From Marinobacter sp. SS5-14b (GTDB taxonomy: Bacteria > Pseudomonadota > Gammaproteobacteria > Pseudomonadales > Oleiphilaceae), in assembly GCF_030541005.1 (NCBI RefSeq), contig NZ_JASSVM010000001.1:372001-436000 (forward strand): a DNA stretch of 64,000 nt, read 5' to 3'. A model generated the notes under the pieces. The model did no database searches, was not told the DNA's origin, and saw nothing but the letters and a program-made list of their open reading frames with translations. The first letter of the stretch is position 1, and every line of letters starts with the position of its first letter. This document shows, piece by piece, positions 31,305 through 40,280 of this stretch. The translations under genes and the position numbers were made by a program.

Positions 31305-33107
31305 CTACTGTTTAGCGGCGTCTGCGGCTTTCATTTTCACGTAACTACCCGGTGCGTCCTCAATAATCTCGAGCTTGCCATCTCCAGGCAAGCGGGCGGG
31401 TACCTGGGGTCCCTCGTGGTTCTTTACCCATTCCTTCCAGTGCGGCCACCAGGAGCCACTGTGATGCTCCGCCCCGTTGAACCAGTCGTCCGGGTTTTCC
31501 GGGATGCCGTCATGGGTCCAGTAGCCGTACTTTTCCTTGTAGGGCGGGTTGATCACGCCGGCAATATGACCAGAGCCGGAGAGCACAAACCGTACATCAC
31601 CGCCATAAACCTGTGCGCCTTTGTAGGTCGTTTTCCACTTGGCGATGTGGTCCTGGCGGGCAGAGAGGAAGAACGACGGCACCTGAACTTCTGCCAGGTT
31701 GATGGTTTCGCCACAAATAGTCAGCGCATCGGGCTCAACCAATCGATTATGCAGGTACATTTCGCGCAGGTAATAGCTGTGCATGCGGAATGGTAAGTTG
31801 GTGCCGTCGGTGTTCCAGTACAGCAAATCAAAGGCTGCCGGTTTCAGCCCCTTCAGGTAGTTATTGGTCCAGTATGACCAGAACAGGTCATTCTCCCTGA
31901 GCAGGTTGAAGGTGAAGGCCATGGCACGGCCATCAAGGTAGCCTTTTCGCTCCATGGCCCGTTCTATGCCGCGAATGGAGTGGTCGTTAATGAAGACGCC
32001 AATGCCACCGGGGTCTGAAAAGTCGAGCAGCGTGGTCAGATAGGTAGTACTGACAATCGGAGTGAGCTTCTTTTTTTCCAGCCAGGCCATGGTTGAACCC
32101 AGCAGGGTGCCACCGATGCAGTACCCAATCGCGTTCATCTGCTGTTCACTGGTGGCCTGTTGCACCGCCTCGATGGCGGCCAGTGGGCCAAGCTTGACGT
32201 AGTCGTCCCAGCGAGTGTCTTTCTGTGCGGGGCCTGGGTTCCGCCAGGAGACGACAAACACGGTCTGGCCCTGATTGACCAGCCATTGAATAAACGAATT
32301 CCGTTCGGTGAGGTCGAGAATGTAAAACTTGTTGATCCAGGGCGGAACAACCAAGAGCGGCCGTTGTGCCACCGTTTCGGTGTTGGGGTTGTATTGAATC
32401 AGCTGCATCAGTTCGTTCTGATACACCACTTTACCCGGTGTTGTGGCCAGATTGCGGCCGACTTCAAACGCCGAACGGTCGGTCATGGCCACGTTGAACA
32501 GATTCGGGTTGTGGCGCACGTCTTCAATCAGGTTGCGGGCTCCGTCAACCAGATTCATGCCTTTGCGCTCCCAGGTGATGCGCAATACTTCGGGGTTGGT
32601 GAGCGGGTAGTTGGACGGCGACAGAGCACTGGTGAGTTGACGGGCATAGAACAACATTTGATCCCTGCTCGGGCCAGGCAGCCCCTCCATGTTCTCCACC
32701 CAGTCAAGAAAGGCCCGTGAATTGATCAGGTAGGCCTGCTGCAGCACGTCAAAGGACAAATGTTTGTGCCAGTCGTCTGCCAGAAACCGTCGGTCATCCG
32801 GGTCCGGTTCGGCAACCGGTTTTGTCTGTTTGCCGGTGACGCTGGCAAGTGAGTAGCGGGCAAGTGACAGGTGTTTTTTGGCAAGGTCGATCTCGGCGCT
32901 GGCAAATCGCAATGGGTGAAGCAGAAGGTCTTCCGCCATGCCCCGATACGCATCGGACATTTCGGTGAGGGTCGACAGTTTGGCGTCGTCGATCAATCCG
33001 GTGTCACCCAGCCACGTTTCCAGCTGCTGCTGACTCTCACGGATACGGGATTCGAACGATTTTACCAACTGATCTGCAGTCTTGCCGACAAAGTCCATGC
33101 CAAACAT
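31305..33107 (-). CDS. phaC: Class I poly(R)-hydroxyalkanoate synthase
   Basis: Polymerises 3-hydroxyacyl-CoA into PHA storage granules. It has 600 residues, class I length. The lipase-like box is GYCIGG with nucleophile Cys330; the His of the triad is in GSGHIAGVINPP and the Asp region is SARQDHIAKW. The conserved WWPHWKEWV is near the end. The start MFGMDFVGK has AGGAG seven bases upstream, so a 16-residue longer form is rejected. It lies 75 bases downstream of a phasin gene, with a strong hairpin between. No phaA, phaB or phaZ is in the window. Confidence 0.94.
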   Translation of the reverse strand: MFGMDFVGKTADQLVKSFESRIRESQQQLETWLGDTGLIDDAKLSTLTEMSDAYRGMAEDLLLHPLRFASAEIDLAKKHLSLARYSLASVTGKQTKPVAEPDPDDRRFLADDWHKHLSFDVLQQAYLINSRAFLDWVENMEGLPGPSRDQMLFYARQLTSALSPSNYPLTNPEVLRITWERKGMNLVDGARNLIEDVRHNPNLFNVAMTDRSAFEVGRNLATTPGKVVYQNELMQLIQYNPNTETVAQRPLLVVPPWINKFYILDLTERNSFIQWLVNQGQTVFVVSWRNPGPAQKDTRWDDYVKLGPLAAIEAVQQATSEQQMNAIGYCIGGTLLGSTMAWLEKKKLTPIVSTTYLTTLLDFSDPGGIGVFINDHSIRGIERAMERKGYLDGRAMAFTFNLLRENDLFWSYWTNNYLKGLKPAAFDLLYWNTDGTNLPFRMHSYYLREMYLHNRLVEPDALTICGETINLAEVQVPSFFLSARQDHIAKWKTTYKGAQVYGGDVRFVLSGSGHIAGVINPPYKEKYGYWTHDGIPENPDDWFNGAEHHSGSWWPHWKEWVKNHEGPQVPARLPGDGKLEIIEDAPGSYVKMKAADAAKQ

Positions 33108-33136
33108 CGGGCGCTCCTGTTGCCTGATAGAAAATG

Positions 33137-33163
33137 GCCGGAGTGCTCTTGTCACTCCGGCCT
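33137..33163 (-). terminator. Intra-operon hairpin between phasin gene and phaC
   Basis: Perfect 10-bp arms GGCCGGAGTG and CACTCCGGCC with a 7-base loop, followed on the minus strand by ATTTTC. It probably stops much of the phasin transcript or protects its 3' end. Confidence 0.65.
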
Positions 33164-33182
33164 TGACCTGTGCTGGGGGAGG

Positions 33183-33542
33183 TCAGGCGGCCGTTTTGCT
33201 GCCGCTGGAAGATTTCGGGCTGGCAGGCTTTTCTTTTGCCGGCTCTTTCGCTTCGGCTTCGAAAACTTTCTGAACCTGGTCGCGGGTATCGTTAAAGTAG
33301 TCCTGCCACGCTTTCCAGTCACTGGTGAATTGTTCACTCAGGGATTTCAGAGTTTCTGCCTGGTCTGCGGTGAGGGATTTCAGCCCCTCGAGGTCTCGTA
33401 CTTCTGCGACTTTTTTTGCCTGATCCATGGCGACGTCAGCATAACGGCGCAGGGCTTCCATCTGCATTTCGGCCGCTTTACTGAACTGGCTGAACAAGGT
33501 TTCGTTAAGGCGAGTGGCTTTTTCAAGAAGGTCATTATTCAT
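33183..33542 (-). CDS. Phasin family protein
   Basis: Small amphipathic protein of 119 residues expected to coat PHA granules. It is almost wholly helical, with a phasin core at about 1-95 (FSQFSKAAEMQMEALRRYAD, then LTADQAETLKSLSEQFTSDW) and a Lys/Ala/Pro/Ser-rich tail ending SSSGSKTAA, like histone-like tails of some phasins. AAAGGAG lies nine bases before the ATG. The place directly upstream of phaC agrees with a granule role. Confidence 0.88.
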   Translation of the reverse strand: MNNDLLEKATRLNETLFSQFSKAAEMQMEALRRYADVAMDQAKKVAEVRDLEGLKSLTADQAETLKSLSEQFTSDWKAWQDYFNDTRDQVQKVFEAEAKEPAKEKPASPKSSSGSKTAA

Positions 33543-33679
33543 GGTTCACAGCTCCTTTGTGAGGGAATTTTGGTTGACCATCGTAACACAGGGTAGATGA
33601 CGCAATTTTGACAGGCGTCAATCCACGGCACAGCATATTATCTAGGGTGTAAGCCATCAATCTGTTACTGGAGAACACT

Positions 33680-34006
33680 ATGGGTAACCGCATATCGGAA
33701 CTCGAAACCCTGAAAGAAGACCTGGAAACCAGACTGGCTCGCTATACCGCGCACCAGCGAAGGGAGGACGGCGCTCTTGACAAAGATTTTGAAGAGCAGG
33801 CAAACCAGACCCAGAACGACGAGGTGGTCGACTCCCTGGAGTTGGAGACACGGGCAGAGCTGGCCCAGGTTGCCCATGCCCTTGAGCGTTTGAAAGAGGG
33901 GCTTGGCGATGCCTGCGAAAGCTGTGGTGGCGAAATAGACCCCAGGCGATTACAGGTGTTGCCTTATACTACGCTTTGTGTAAATTGCGCAGAGAAATTA
34001 ACCTGA
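33680..34006 (+). CDS. TraR/DksA family zinc-finger protein
   Basis: 108-residue protein with an N-terminal coiled coil (about 1-75) and a C4 zinc finger using Cys79, 82, 100 and 103 (CESC and CVNC). This is the DksA/TraR fold, which acts in the secondary channel of RNA polymerase. It is shorter than DksA (about 150) and lacks an evident DxxDxA tip, so a classic ppGpp-linked role is uncertain. GGAG precedes the ATG. It is 15 bases upstream of a transporter gene and probably cotranscribed. Confidence 0.85.
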   Translation: MGNRISELETLKEDLETRLARYTAHQRREDGALDKDFEEQANQTQNDEVVDSLELETRAELAQVAHALERLKEGLGDACESCGGEIDPRRLQVLPYTTLCVNCAEKLT

Positions 34007-34021
34007 ATCGAGTGGTAAGAG

Positions 34022-35485
34022 ATGACCGGGCAACAGGCCGAAAACCAGCAACGCAAGGGGCTGCCGAAAGTCCAGGTGATCGGCCTGTTGCTGGGTGCTG
34101 TATTTCTTTTCATCACGCTGTTGTTACCGGCGCCTGAGGGTATGAGCGCCCAGGCGTGGGCGGCCCTCGGGTTAATGCTGCTGATGGCCACCTGGTGGTC
34201 CACCGAGGCGATCCCCATTCCCGCCACGGCCTTGCTTCCGATTGTTCTGGTGCCGGCACTTGGGCTGGGCAGTATAGGGCAGGCGACGGCACCTTACGCC
34301 AATCCGATCATTTTCCTGTTTCTGGGCGGATTTACCCTGGGCCTGGCCATGCAGAGGTGGAACCTCCATCGGCGGATTGCACTGCTGACACTGAAGGCGG
34401 TGGGTGATCAGCCAAAGCGTCAGATTGCCGGGTTTATGGCAGCCACTGCCTTCCTCAGTATGTGGGTGAGCAACACGGCGACCGCCATCATGATGTTGCC
34501 CATCGGTTTGTCGGTTGTCGGCATGATGGGGAATGGCAACCCGGACGGCGTTCGTCGCTTTGCAACGGCCTTGTTGTTGGCTATTGCCTATGCGGCCAGC
34601 ATTGGCGGAATTGCTACGCTGATCGGAACGCCGCCCAATGCGCTGCTGGCGGCCTATCTGAGTGAGAATCAGGGTATTTCTGTGGGGTTTGCGCAGTGGA
34701 TGCTGTTGGGGGTGCCGGTCACCATCGTGATGCTGGTGTTGACCTGGTGGTGGCTGACCCGGAAAGACTTCGGTATTGGTGTGTCGGGCAACAGTGGCCA
34801 AATGATTCGGGATGAGTTGGCAAAACTGGGTGCCATGAGTCGCGGTGAAAAGCTGGTTGCGATGGTGTTTGCGGTCACAGCCGCAGCCTGGATATTCCGG
34901 CCATTACTGTCAGCCGGGCTGATGCCCTGGCTCAGCGATACCGGAATTGCCATTGCGGCAGCCCTGGCCATGTTCATTATTCCCGTAAGTACCTCCGAGC
35001 GGACGTTTGTGCTTGATTGGGAGTCGGCCAACAAACTGCCCTGGGGTGTCCTGCTTTTGTTTGGTGGCGGGCTGGCCATGGCAGGTGTGATCAGCAGTTC
35101 GGGCCTGGCACACTGGATCGCTCAGAGCCTGGGCGTGGCGGGGGCCTTGCCCACGCTGGTGATGATCGCGCTGGTGGCTACGGTTATTATTTTTCTGACT
35201 GAAGTGACCAGTAATACCGCCACAGCGGCGGCGTTTCTGCCGTTGCTTGGTGCGTTGGCAATGTCGCAGGAGGTGTCGCCACTCCTGTTAACAGTGCCCG
35301 CGGCTATTGCTGCGAGTTGTGCCTTTATGATGCCGGTGGCTACACCGCCGAATGCCATCGTTTTTTCCAGCGGCCATGTTCAGATTCGTGACATGATTCG
35401 TGCCGGGTTTGCACTGAACCTTATCGGGATTGTAGTGGTCACGCTCATTACCTACAGTCTCGTGGGGCTGGTTTTCTCGTTGTAA
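34022..35485 (+). CDS. SLC13/DASS family sodium-coupled anion transporter
   Basis: Inner-membrane carrier of 487 residues and about a dozen hydrophobic segments. The DASS signatures are visible: WWSTEAIPIPATALLPI near 58, the first SNT motif MWVSNTATAIMMLP near 147, TLIGTPPNALLAAYLS near 199, the second SNT motif TEVTSNTATAAAFLP near 393, and MPVATPPNAIVFSSGH near 437. The family moves dicarboxylates, citrate or sulfate with Na+. C4-dicarboxylate is the likeliest substrate but is not fixed by the sequence. It follows the DksA-like gene by 15 bases. Confidence 0.9.
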   Translation: MTGQQAENQQRKGLPKVQVIGLLLGAVFLFITLLLPAPEGMSAQAWAALGLMLLMATWWSTEAIPIPATALLPIVLVPALGLGSIGQATAPYANPIIFLFLGGFTLGLAMQRWNLHRRIALLTLKAVGDQPKRQIAGFMAATAFLSMWVSNTATAIMMLPIGLSVVGMMGNGNPDGVRRFATALLLAIAYAASIGGIATLIGTPPNALLAAYLSENQGISVGFAQWMLLGVPVTIVMLVLTWWWLTRKDFGIGVSGNSGQMIRDELAKLGAMSRGEKLVAMVFAVTAAAWIFRPLLSAGLMPWLSDTGIAIAAALAMFIIPVSTSERTFVLDWESANKLPWGVLLLFGGGLAMAGVISSSGLAHWIAQSLGVAGALPTLVMIALVATVIIFLTEVTSNTATAAAFLPLLGALAMSQEVSPLLLTVPAAIAASCAFMMPVATPPNAIVFSSGHVQIRDMIRAGFALNLIGIVVVTLITYSLVGLVFSL

Positions 35486-35499
35486 GTTGTGCCGAGTCG

Positions 35500-35551
35500 A
35501 CGCCGTTTGACGGCGTGCTCATGAACCAGTTCTCACTCCTGCCTTGGCAGG
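35500..35551. repeat. Two short inverted repeats between the DASS gene and the C39 gene
   Basis: ACGCCG/CGGCGT at 35500-35516 and CCTGCC/GGCAGG at 35538-35551. Neither has a T-tract. They lie in the 188-bp gap that must carry the promoter of the C39 operon; no clear -35/-10 pair was found. Confidence 0.5.
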
Positions 35552-35673
35552 CCTCACCTGCAGCGACAGATTTGAGGCACAGTTATCTTTAAGCGGATTA
35601 CGATTTCGGTATCTTACGGTAACAACATGTAACCGCTAAGTTGCACGTCTAATAAAAACAGGGACTTTCCATA

Positions 35674-36474
35674 ATGCTGCTGGTGCTGGCCGGATCCATT
35701 CTCACTTTCACCATGGTGCAGGAAGCCACCGAGGTCGAGCCGTTTGATCGGAGCACTATCGTATTGGAGCACAAAGTAGACTCCAGTCCGGTTGAGCATC
35801 GGTCCGATATCCGGGTCGAGCCGTTAGTAGAGCAGAAGTTCCGGAACATCGTTCGCCAAGCCTACGATTACAGTTGCGGGAGTGCTGCGTTAACCACCGT
35901 ACTGAACAATTATCTGGGCCGAACCTTGTCAGAGCGCCAGGTTATGGAAGGCCTGCTTCACTACGGTGAGAGTGAGCGGATTGTTCAGCGTCGTGCCTTT
36001 TCCATGCTGGATATGAAGAAGTTGGTGACCGCTCTGGGCTATCCGTCTGGTGGATTCCGTGCCGGTATCGACGACCTCATGGAACTGGATCACCCCGCTA
36101 TCGTTCCAATCGACCATGCCGGTTTCAAGCACTTTGTCGTGCTGCGAACCATTCGGGACGGGCGCGTTTTCCTGGCGGATCCTGCCGTTGGTAACATCTC
36201 TTTTACGTTGGCCCAGTTTGAGGAAAAGTGGGACGACAATGTGCTGTTTATCGTTTTCCCTGGCAGCGACAAGCCTCTCGATAACCTCGAGCTGAAAGAG
36301 GAAGACCTCCGTTTTGTAGACGACCAGACCATGACTTTGCTGGCTATGCAGCAGATTCCAGCATTTAACGAGTCCACCGAAAGACGGATTCAAAACTTGC
36401 TGGAACGACAGAAAAATAATCCCGACGGCAGTGTGGAAAATACACGCAAACAGCTTCATTACCGTCGTAACTAA
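35674..36474 (+). CDS. C39-family cysteine peptidase-like protein
   Basis: 266-residue protein opening with a short hydrophobic stretch (MLLVLAGSILTFTMV), likely an export signal or membrane anchor. The C39 papain-like fold follows: oxyanion Gln62 and catalytic Cys68 in RQAYDYSCGSAALTTVL, His153 in HAGFKHFVVL, Asp169 in LADPAVGN. All four catalytic positions are kept, so it should be active. C39 enzymes cut leader peptides at double-Gly sites in bacteriocin export, and FapD of the Fap amyloid system is a stand-alone relative. A tail of about 75 residues after the domain is unassigned. It is the first gene of a four-gene outer-membrane operon. AGGGA lies nine bases before the ATG. Confidence 0.8.
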   Translation: MLLVLAGSILTFTMVQEATEVEPFDRSTIVLEHKVDSSPVEHRSDIRVEPLVEQKFRNIVRQAYDYSCGSAALTTVLNNYLGRTLSERQVMEGLLHYGESERIVQRRAFSMLDMKKLVTALGYPSGGFRAGIDDLMELDHPAIVPIDHAGFKHFVVLRTIRDGRVFLADPAVGNISFTLAQFEEKWDDNVLFIVFPGSDKPLDNLELKEEDLRFVDDQTMTLLAMQQIPAFNESTERRIQNLLERQKNNPDGSVENTRKQLHYRRN

Positions 36475-36528
36475 TTTCCGGGTATTTGCCCGGAACAGGA
36501 ATAAAATCAATAAGAGTAGGGAGTCAGG

Positions 36529-37539
36529 ATGAATCGTTGGTTTGTGCGAGGCTTTATCCTTGTTTCCGCGGCCGGTCTGCTTCCGAGTATGACCATGGCG
36601 CAGGATGGGAACGTGGATCAGGCGCGGGAAGCGCTTTCGCGTCAGGAGGGAGACGAAGATTCCAGCAAACAGTTGGAGGAAGTTTTCCTGGCTGCGGAAA
36701 AAAACTACTCACTGCAGAAGAAAGGCACTCACTCCCTGAACTATTCGTTTGATTACTCCTACACGGGTGATCAGCGGCTTGATCTGGCCATCTCCAATGG
36801 CTCGGTGCGGAACCTTGATGTTGTGCCCTCGGCAACCCATAACTTCACCAATTCCTTTTCCTACGATTACGGGCTGCTGGACAACCTGACCGTGGGTACC
36901 CGGGTTCCGCTGATCGTCAAATACGACACGGAAGACGAGCTGAGTGTTTACGATTTCGGGGACATATCGTTTACCGGTCGCTGGCAGCCATTTGCCTATG
37001 TGCCTGGCAAAGTGTCGACCACCTTCTTCGGTACGCTGAACAGTAAAACCGGTGTGAGTCCCTACGAGATCGACATCAAGGAACAGCTGTCGACCGGCAG
37101 TGGTTATTACTCCATTGGTGGCGGTGTCAGTATGTCCAAGGTTCTGGACCCGGTTGTTGTGTTTGGCTCGGTCAGTGGCACCTACAACATCAAGGAAGAT
37201 GGTCTTGAGCAGGTGCGAGGTGGTCGCTTGCTCAGTGAAGTGGAGCCGGGGTTCGGTGTCTCGGGTTCTGCCGGTTTTGCCTACTCGCTGTCCTATGACA
37301 TTTCGCTCAGCGTGTCTGCTCAAGTCAGCTACAGCGATGAAACCGTTCTGACATTCGCTAACGGCGACCAGGCCGCCGCCCAGGACCAGATGACCGGGTT
37401 CCTGAGCATGTCTCTGGGCACCCGTGTCAGCGACATGACCATTGTTAACACCAGCCTGGGTATTGGTCTGACTGAAGACGCGCCAGACTTCTCCCTGGGT
37501 GTATCCCTGCCCATTAATTTCTCCGGCCTCAAAGAGTGA
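36529..37539 (+). CDS. Outer-membrane beta-barrel-like protein
   Basis: 336-residue exported protein. The signal peptide ends near SMTMA-QDG. A charged helical stretch of about 45 residues (QAREALSRQEGDEDSSKQLEEVF) is followed by alternating, aromatic-rich strands (LNYSFDYSYTGDQRL, HNFTNSFSYDYGLLDNLTVG) to the end, as in a barrel. The signal-helix-barrel plan recalls FapF, the amyloid exporter that works with a C39 peptidase, but I see no firm sequence match. The last residue is not the usual Phe. It lies 54 bases after the C39 gene and 39 before the FadL-like gene. Confidence 0.65.
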   Translation: MNRWFVRGFILVSAAGLLPSMTMAQDGNVDQAREALSRQEGDEDSSKQLEEVFLAAEKNYSLQKKGTHSLNYSFDYSYTGDQRLDLAISNGSVRNLDVVPSATHNFTNSFSYDYGLLDNLTVGTRVPLIVKYDTEDELSVYDFGDISFTGRWQPFAYVPGKVSTTFFGTLNSKTGVSPYEIDIKEQLSTGSGYYSIGGGVSMSKVLDPVVVFGSVSGTYNIKEDGLEQVRGGRLLSEVEPGFGVSGSAGFAYSLSYDISLSVSAQVSYSDETVLTFANGDQAAAQDQMTGFLSMSLGTRVSDMTIVNTSLGIGLTEDAPDFSLGVSLPINFSGLKE

Positions 37540-37578
37540 TTGGAGCTGCAGACGTTCTAAGGGAAGGGGAAGCATTTC

Positions 37579-39204
37579 ATGGGACAACCTAGCTACAAGC
37601 AGTACATTCTGGCGACGATGATTGCTGCCGGCATTTCCTGTGGGGCTCAGGCGCAGCTGACGCAGAACCTGACGCTCCACCCGAAAGCTCTGGCTCTGGG
37701 GAACGCGGTGACCGCTGATCCCCCTGGGCTTATGTCAATTCACTACAATCCGGCGGGCCTGACCAAACTGGATGGTCGCCAGCTTGAAGTAAACCTGCTC
37801 AGTATCTATCTGGATATTGATGCCGACTTTATTGCCGATGAAGAGTACGAAATTTTTGGCATCAAAGGCCTTGAAACAGACCCGCTGACCGGTAAGCAGC
37901 GTGACCCGGTGGCAAACACACACAGCCATACCAACAACGTGGCATTGTATGTGCCGGGTTACGGCATTCTGAGACTGCCACCCGGGCCAGCGGTTGCGCC
38001 ATCTGCGGGCATCAGTATCAATCCGCCAGGTTCAAAACTGACGTTCGCCAACGCGTTTTATCTGCCGATGGCGGCCGGTTTCTATCGCGAGAAGAGCGAT
38101 CCGGGCCGCTATCAGCCCCAGGCTGCCACGCTTCAGAGAACCACCTATCTCTCGCCAACGGTTGGCTATGAGATCAATGATGAGTGGTCTGTCGGGGCGG
38201 GCATTCATCTGTCCCATTTCGGTTTTGCCGCAGAGCAGTACATGCGGGCCCCCAACATGCTTATCGGCGTGGCGGAAGTGCTTCAGGATGCCTTCAACTG
38301 CGAAAGCGGTGATGAACCACTGCAGCCCTGGTTGGCTCTGTGTGGTGGTAATGTCGGGCCCTTCGATGATATCGGTGCGATGAGCCTGAATCTGCAGGAA
38401 ACCATATCGCCGACCTACGCACTGGGTGTGATGTGGGAACCGACTGATTGGTTCAGCTGGGGTGCCAGCTATACCTCTGAAGCGGACATGAACCTGAAAG
38501 GCCAGTTCGAGATTCAGTATACCGATGACTGGTCAGGGTTCTGGCAGAGTGTTAACGGCTCTGTCCTCGGTGCCATTACATCGGCGATTCTCAGCCTGCC
38601 GTCGGGCGCGCCCCGGGAAGCGGGCAACGTTTCCATGGATCTTGTGTATCCTCAACATTTTCAGACCGGTGTCAGCGTTGATGTGCACCCGATGTTAACG
38701 TTGAATGCGGATATTGGTTGGACCGATTTTGCTCAGTGGGATGCTCTGGTCTTCCGCTTTGACCGGGACCTTGAGTTCCTGAATGCGGCCAGAATTCTGT
38801 CACCCGATAACGCCACACCGAACAGCCTCAAGTTACCCTTGGGCTTCAAAAGTCAGTGGAACTGGGCATTCGGTGCTGAGCTGCACGTTTCGTCACGGCT
38901 CGACCTGAGGGCTGGCGTGGAGATTCGTGATTCGGTGATTCCCGATGACCAGCGCTCGATCATGGCGCCGTTTGGTGGTGCCAATCTCTACAGTGTCGGT
39001 ATGGGGTATCGGTGGGACAAAGATACCGAAATCGACATGAACCTGTCGTACCTGCACTCCATCGAAACCATTCCGGCCGACACCAGTTGTAACGTAAACT
39101 GTGACAACATCACCAATATCATATACAACCCGTATGCCGGCCTGGATATCAAAACGTCATTGCGTGTGGTAATGGCGGGCCTGAGTTTCCGTACCAAGTT
39201 CTGA
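37579..39204 (+). CDS. OmpP1/FadL/TodX family outer-membrane channel
   Basis: 541-residue exported barrel. The signal peptide ends AQA-QLT. The family N-terminus appears as ALALGNAVTADPPGLMSIHYNPAGLTKLDG near residue 40, with the typical NPAG, and the C-terminus is FRTKF with terminal Phe. Relatives import long-chain fatty acids or hydrocarbons through a side opening. It is longer than E. coli FadL (446) and has cysteine pairs (NCESGD..ALCGGN, CNVNCDN) that may form disulfides in extracellular loops. AAGGGG precedes the ATG. Its place after the C39 and barrel genes suggests a joint cell-surface function. Confidence 0.85.
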   Translation: MGQPSYKQYILATMIAAGISCGAQAQLTQNLTLHPKALALGNAVTADPPGLMSIHYNPAGLTKLDGRQLEVNLLSIYLDIDADFIADEEYEIFGIKGLETDPLTGKQRDPVANTHSHTNNVALYVPGYGILRLPPGPAVAPSAGISINPPGSKLTFANAFYLPMAAGFYREKSDPGRYQPQAATLQRTTYLSPTVGYEINDEWSVGAGIHLSHFGFAAEQYMRAPNMLIGVAEVLQDAFNCESGDEPLQPWLALCGGNVGPFDDIGAMSLNLQETISPTYALGVMWEPTDWFSWGASYTSEADMNLKGQFEIQYTDDWSGFWQSVNGSVLGAITSAILSLPSGAPREAGNVSMDLVYPQHFQTGVSVDVHPMLTLNADIGWTDFAQWDALVFRFDRDLEFLNAARILSPDNATPNSLKLPLGFKSQWNWAFGAELHVSSRLDLRAGVEIRDSVIPDDQRSIMAPFGGANLYSVGMGYRWDKDTEIDMNLSYLHSIETIPADTSCNVNCDNITNIIYNPYAGLDIKTSLRVVMAGLSFRTKF

Positions 39205-39226
39205 GTCTGACAGGGGAGATGCCCGG

Positions 39227-40273
39227 ATGGCCCTGACCCGCTTCGCCCGCTTGCCATTATGGCTGCTTGCCACCACGTTGTTGGCAGGCTGTCAGGTGGG
39301 TGGCGGTGGTACCGGCGCTCAATCAGACCGGGAGGGCTATTTCACCTGGGTGGATGAGCAGGGCAGAGTCCGCTATACCCGGATTCCCGAGTCAGACAAG
39401 GCTGGTCCGGATACGCAGTCCGGGCCAGCGAGTAGTTCCGTGGGTGATCCCGGGGCGGGCGGTTCCGGCAACCTCCTGGACGACGCCGAGTACAACACCG
39501 AAAATTACCCGGACGGCGAAGCCCTGGCGCGCAAGGGATTCATCAGGCCCGGACAGCGCCAGCCCTATTTCACCTGGCTCGATGCCGAAGGCAACGTGCG
39601 GGTCAGTTACTACACGCCGAACTTTGACAGTGGCTCCAATTCCAGCGCCGATGGTGCGCCTCTGGAGCTGACACCTGCCAGTGTATACCTGCCATCTGAA
39701 TCTGCAGCCCCGATGGAGCCGGTAGAGGGGTACGATCCTGACGCCTTCGCCATTCTCGGTATTGAGCAAGCACCGCCCAGCGGCTTGCAGCAGTTCTCGG
39801 CCTATTGTTGTGAGGCGCTATCCAGCAGAAGCTACCAGGAATGGCAGGAAGGCACTGAGTTTGGTGTCGGGTTTGACGACGATACGCCCCGCCATGTGTT
39901 CAGCACCGGTGAGTCACCCTTTCAGTTGATTGCGTTGCCCTCCGGTGTCTTCCGGTCAGGCTTTGTGATGCGCCTCCGATCCTATGATCACAAAGGGGCC
40001 TTTATACCCAGTCTGGCTTTTCTTGACCGGGAATTCCGGCCGGTGAGGGTGGTTACCGATATGGTCATGGCTTATACCCCGGAAAACTGGCGGCGCCGTG
40101 GCTTCCTTGAGGCCTGGGTGCCGGCATTTCCGGGGCAGGGCGAGCGCTGGTTGCTCGTTTACACCCGGGAAGAGGATCTGGAAGGGCAGACGGTCATTGA
40201 GTCTGCTCAAGGTCCCCGGGCGATCAAGCATACGGCTGCAGGCGAACTGGGCATCGCCACCTTTGAGCAATAA
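39227..40273 (+). CDS. MalM-like lipoprotein with two aromatic-rich N-terminal repeats
   Basis: 348-residue lipoprotein: signal with lipobox LLAGC, lipid-bearing Cys22. Two similar motifs follow, YFTWVDEQGRVRYTRIP and YFTWLDAEGNVRVSYYTP, resembling the DUF4124-type repeat. The C-terminal half (about 180-348), from SAYCCEALSS through the WLLVYTREEDLEGQT stretch to the end, resembles the MalM periplasmic family by pattern. No maltose genes are near. It ends the C39 operon (22-base gap) and nearly meets the converging deacetylase gene. MalM assignment is from memory of family patterns and should be tested. Confidence 0.6.
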   Translation: MALTRFARLPLWLLATTLLAGCQVGGGGTGAQSDREGYFTWVDEQGRVRYTRIPESDKAGPDTQSGPASSSVGDPGAGGSGNLLDDAEYNTENYPDGEALARKGFIRPGQRQPYFTWLDAEGNVRVSYYTPNFDSGSNSSADGAPLELTPASVYLPSESAAPMEPVEGYDPDAFAILGIEQAPPSGLQQFSAYCCEALSSRSYQEWQEGTEFGVGFDDDTPRHVFSTGESPFQLIALPSGVFRSGFVMRLRSYDHKGAFIPSLAFLDREFRPVRVVTDMVMAYTPENWRRRGFLEAWVPAFPGQGERWLLVYTREEDLEGQTVIESAQGPRAIKHTAAGELGIATFEQ

Positions 40274-40280
40274 CTGCCGA

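Noticed and set aside
35674..36474. Bacteriocin processing and export system
   Set aside because: The C39 domain is not fused to an ABC transporter, and no small double-Gly precursor gene was found nearby.
35674..37539. Calling the C39 and barrel genes a Fap amyloid operon
   Set aside because: No FapB/FapC-like repeat protein, FapA or FapE is present; similarity is limited to the C39 fold and general barrel plan.
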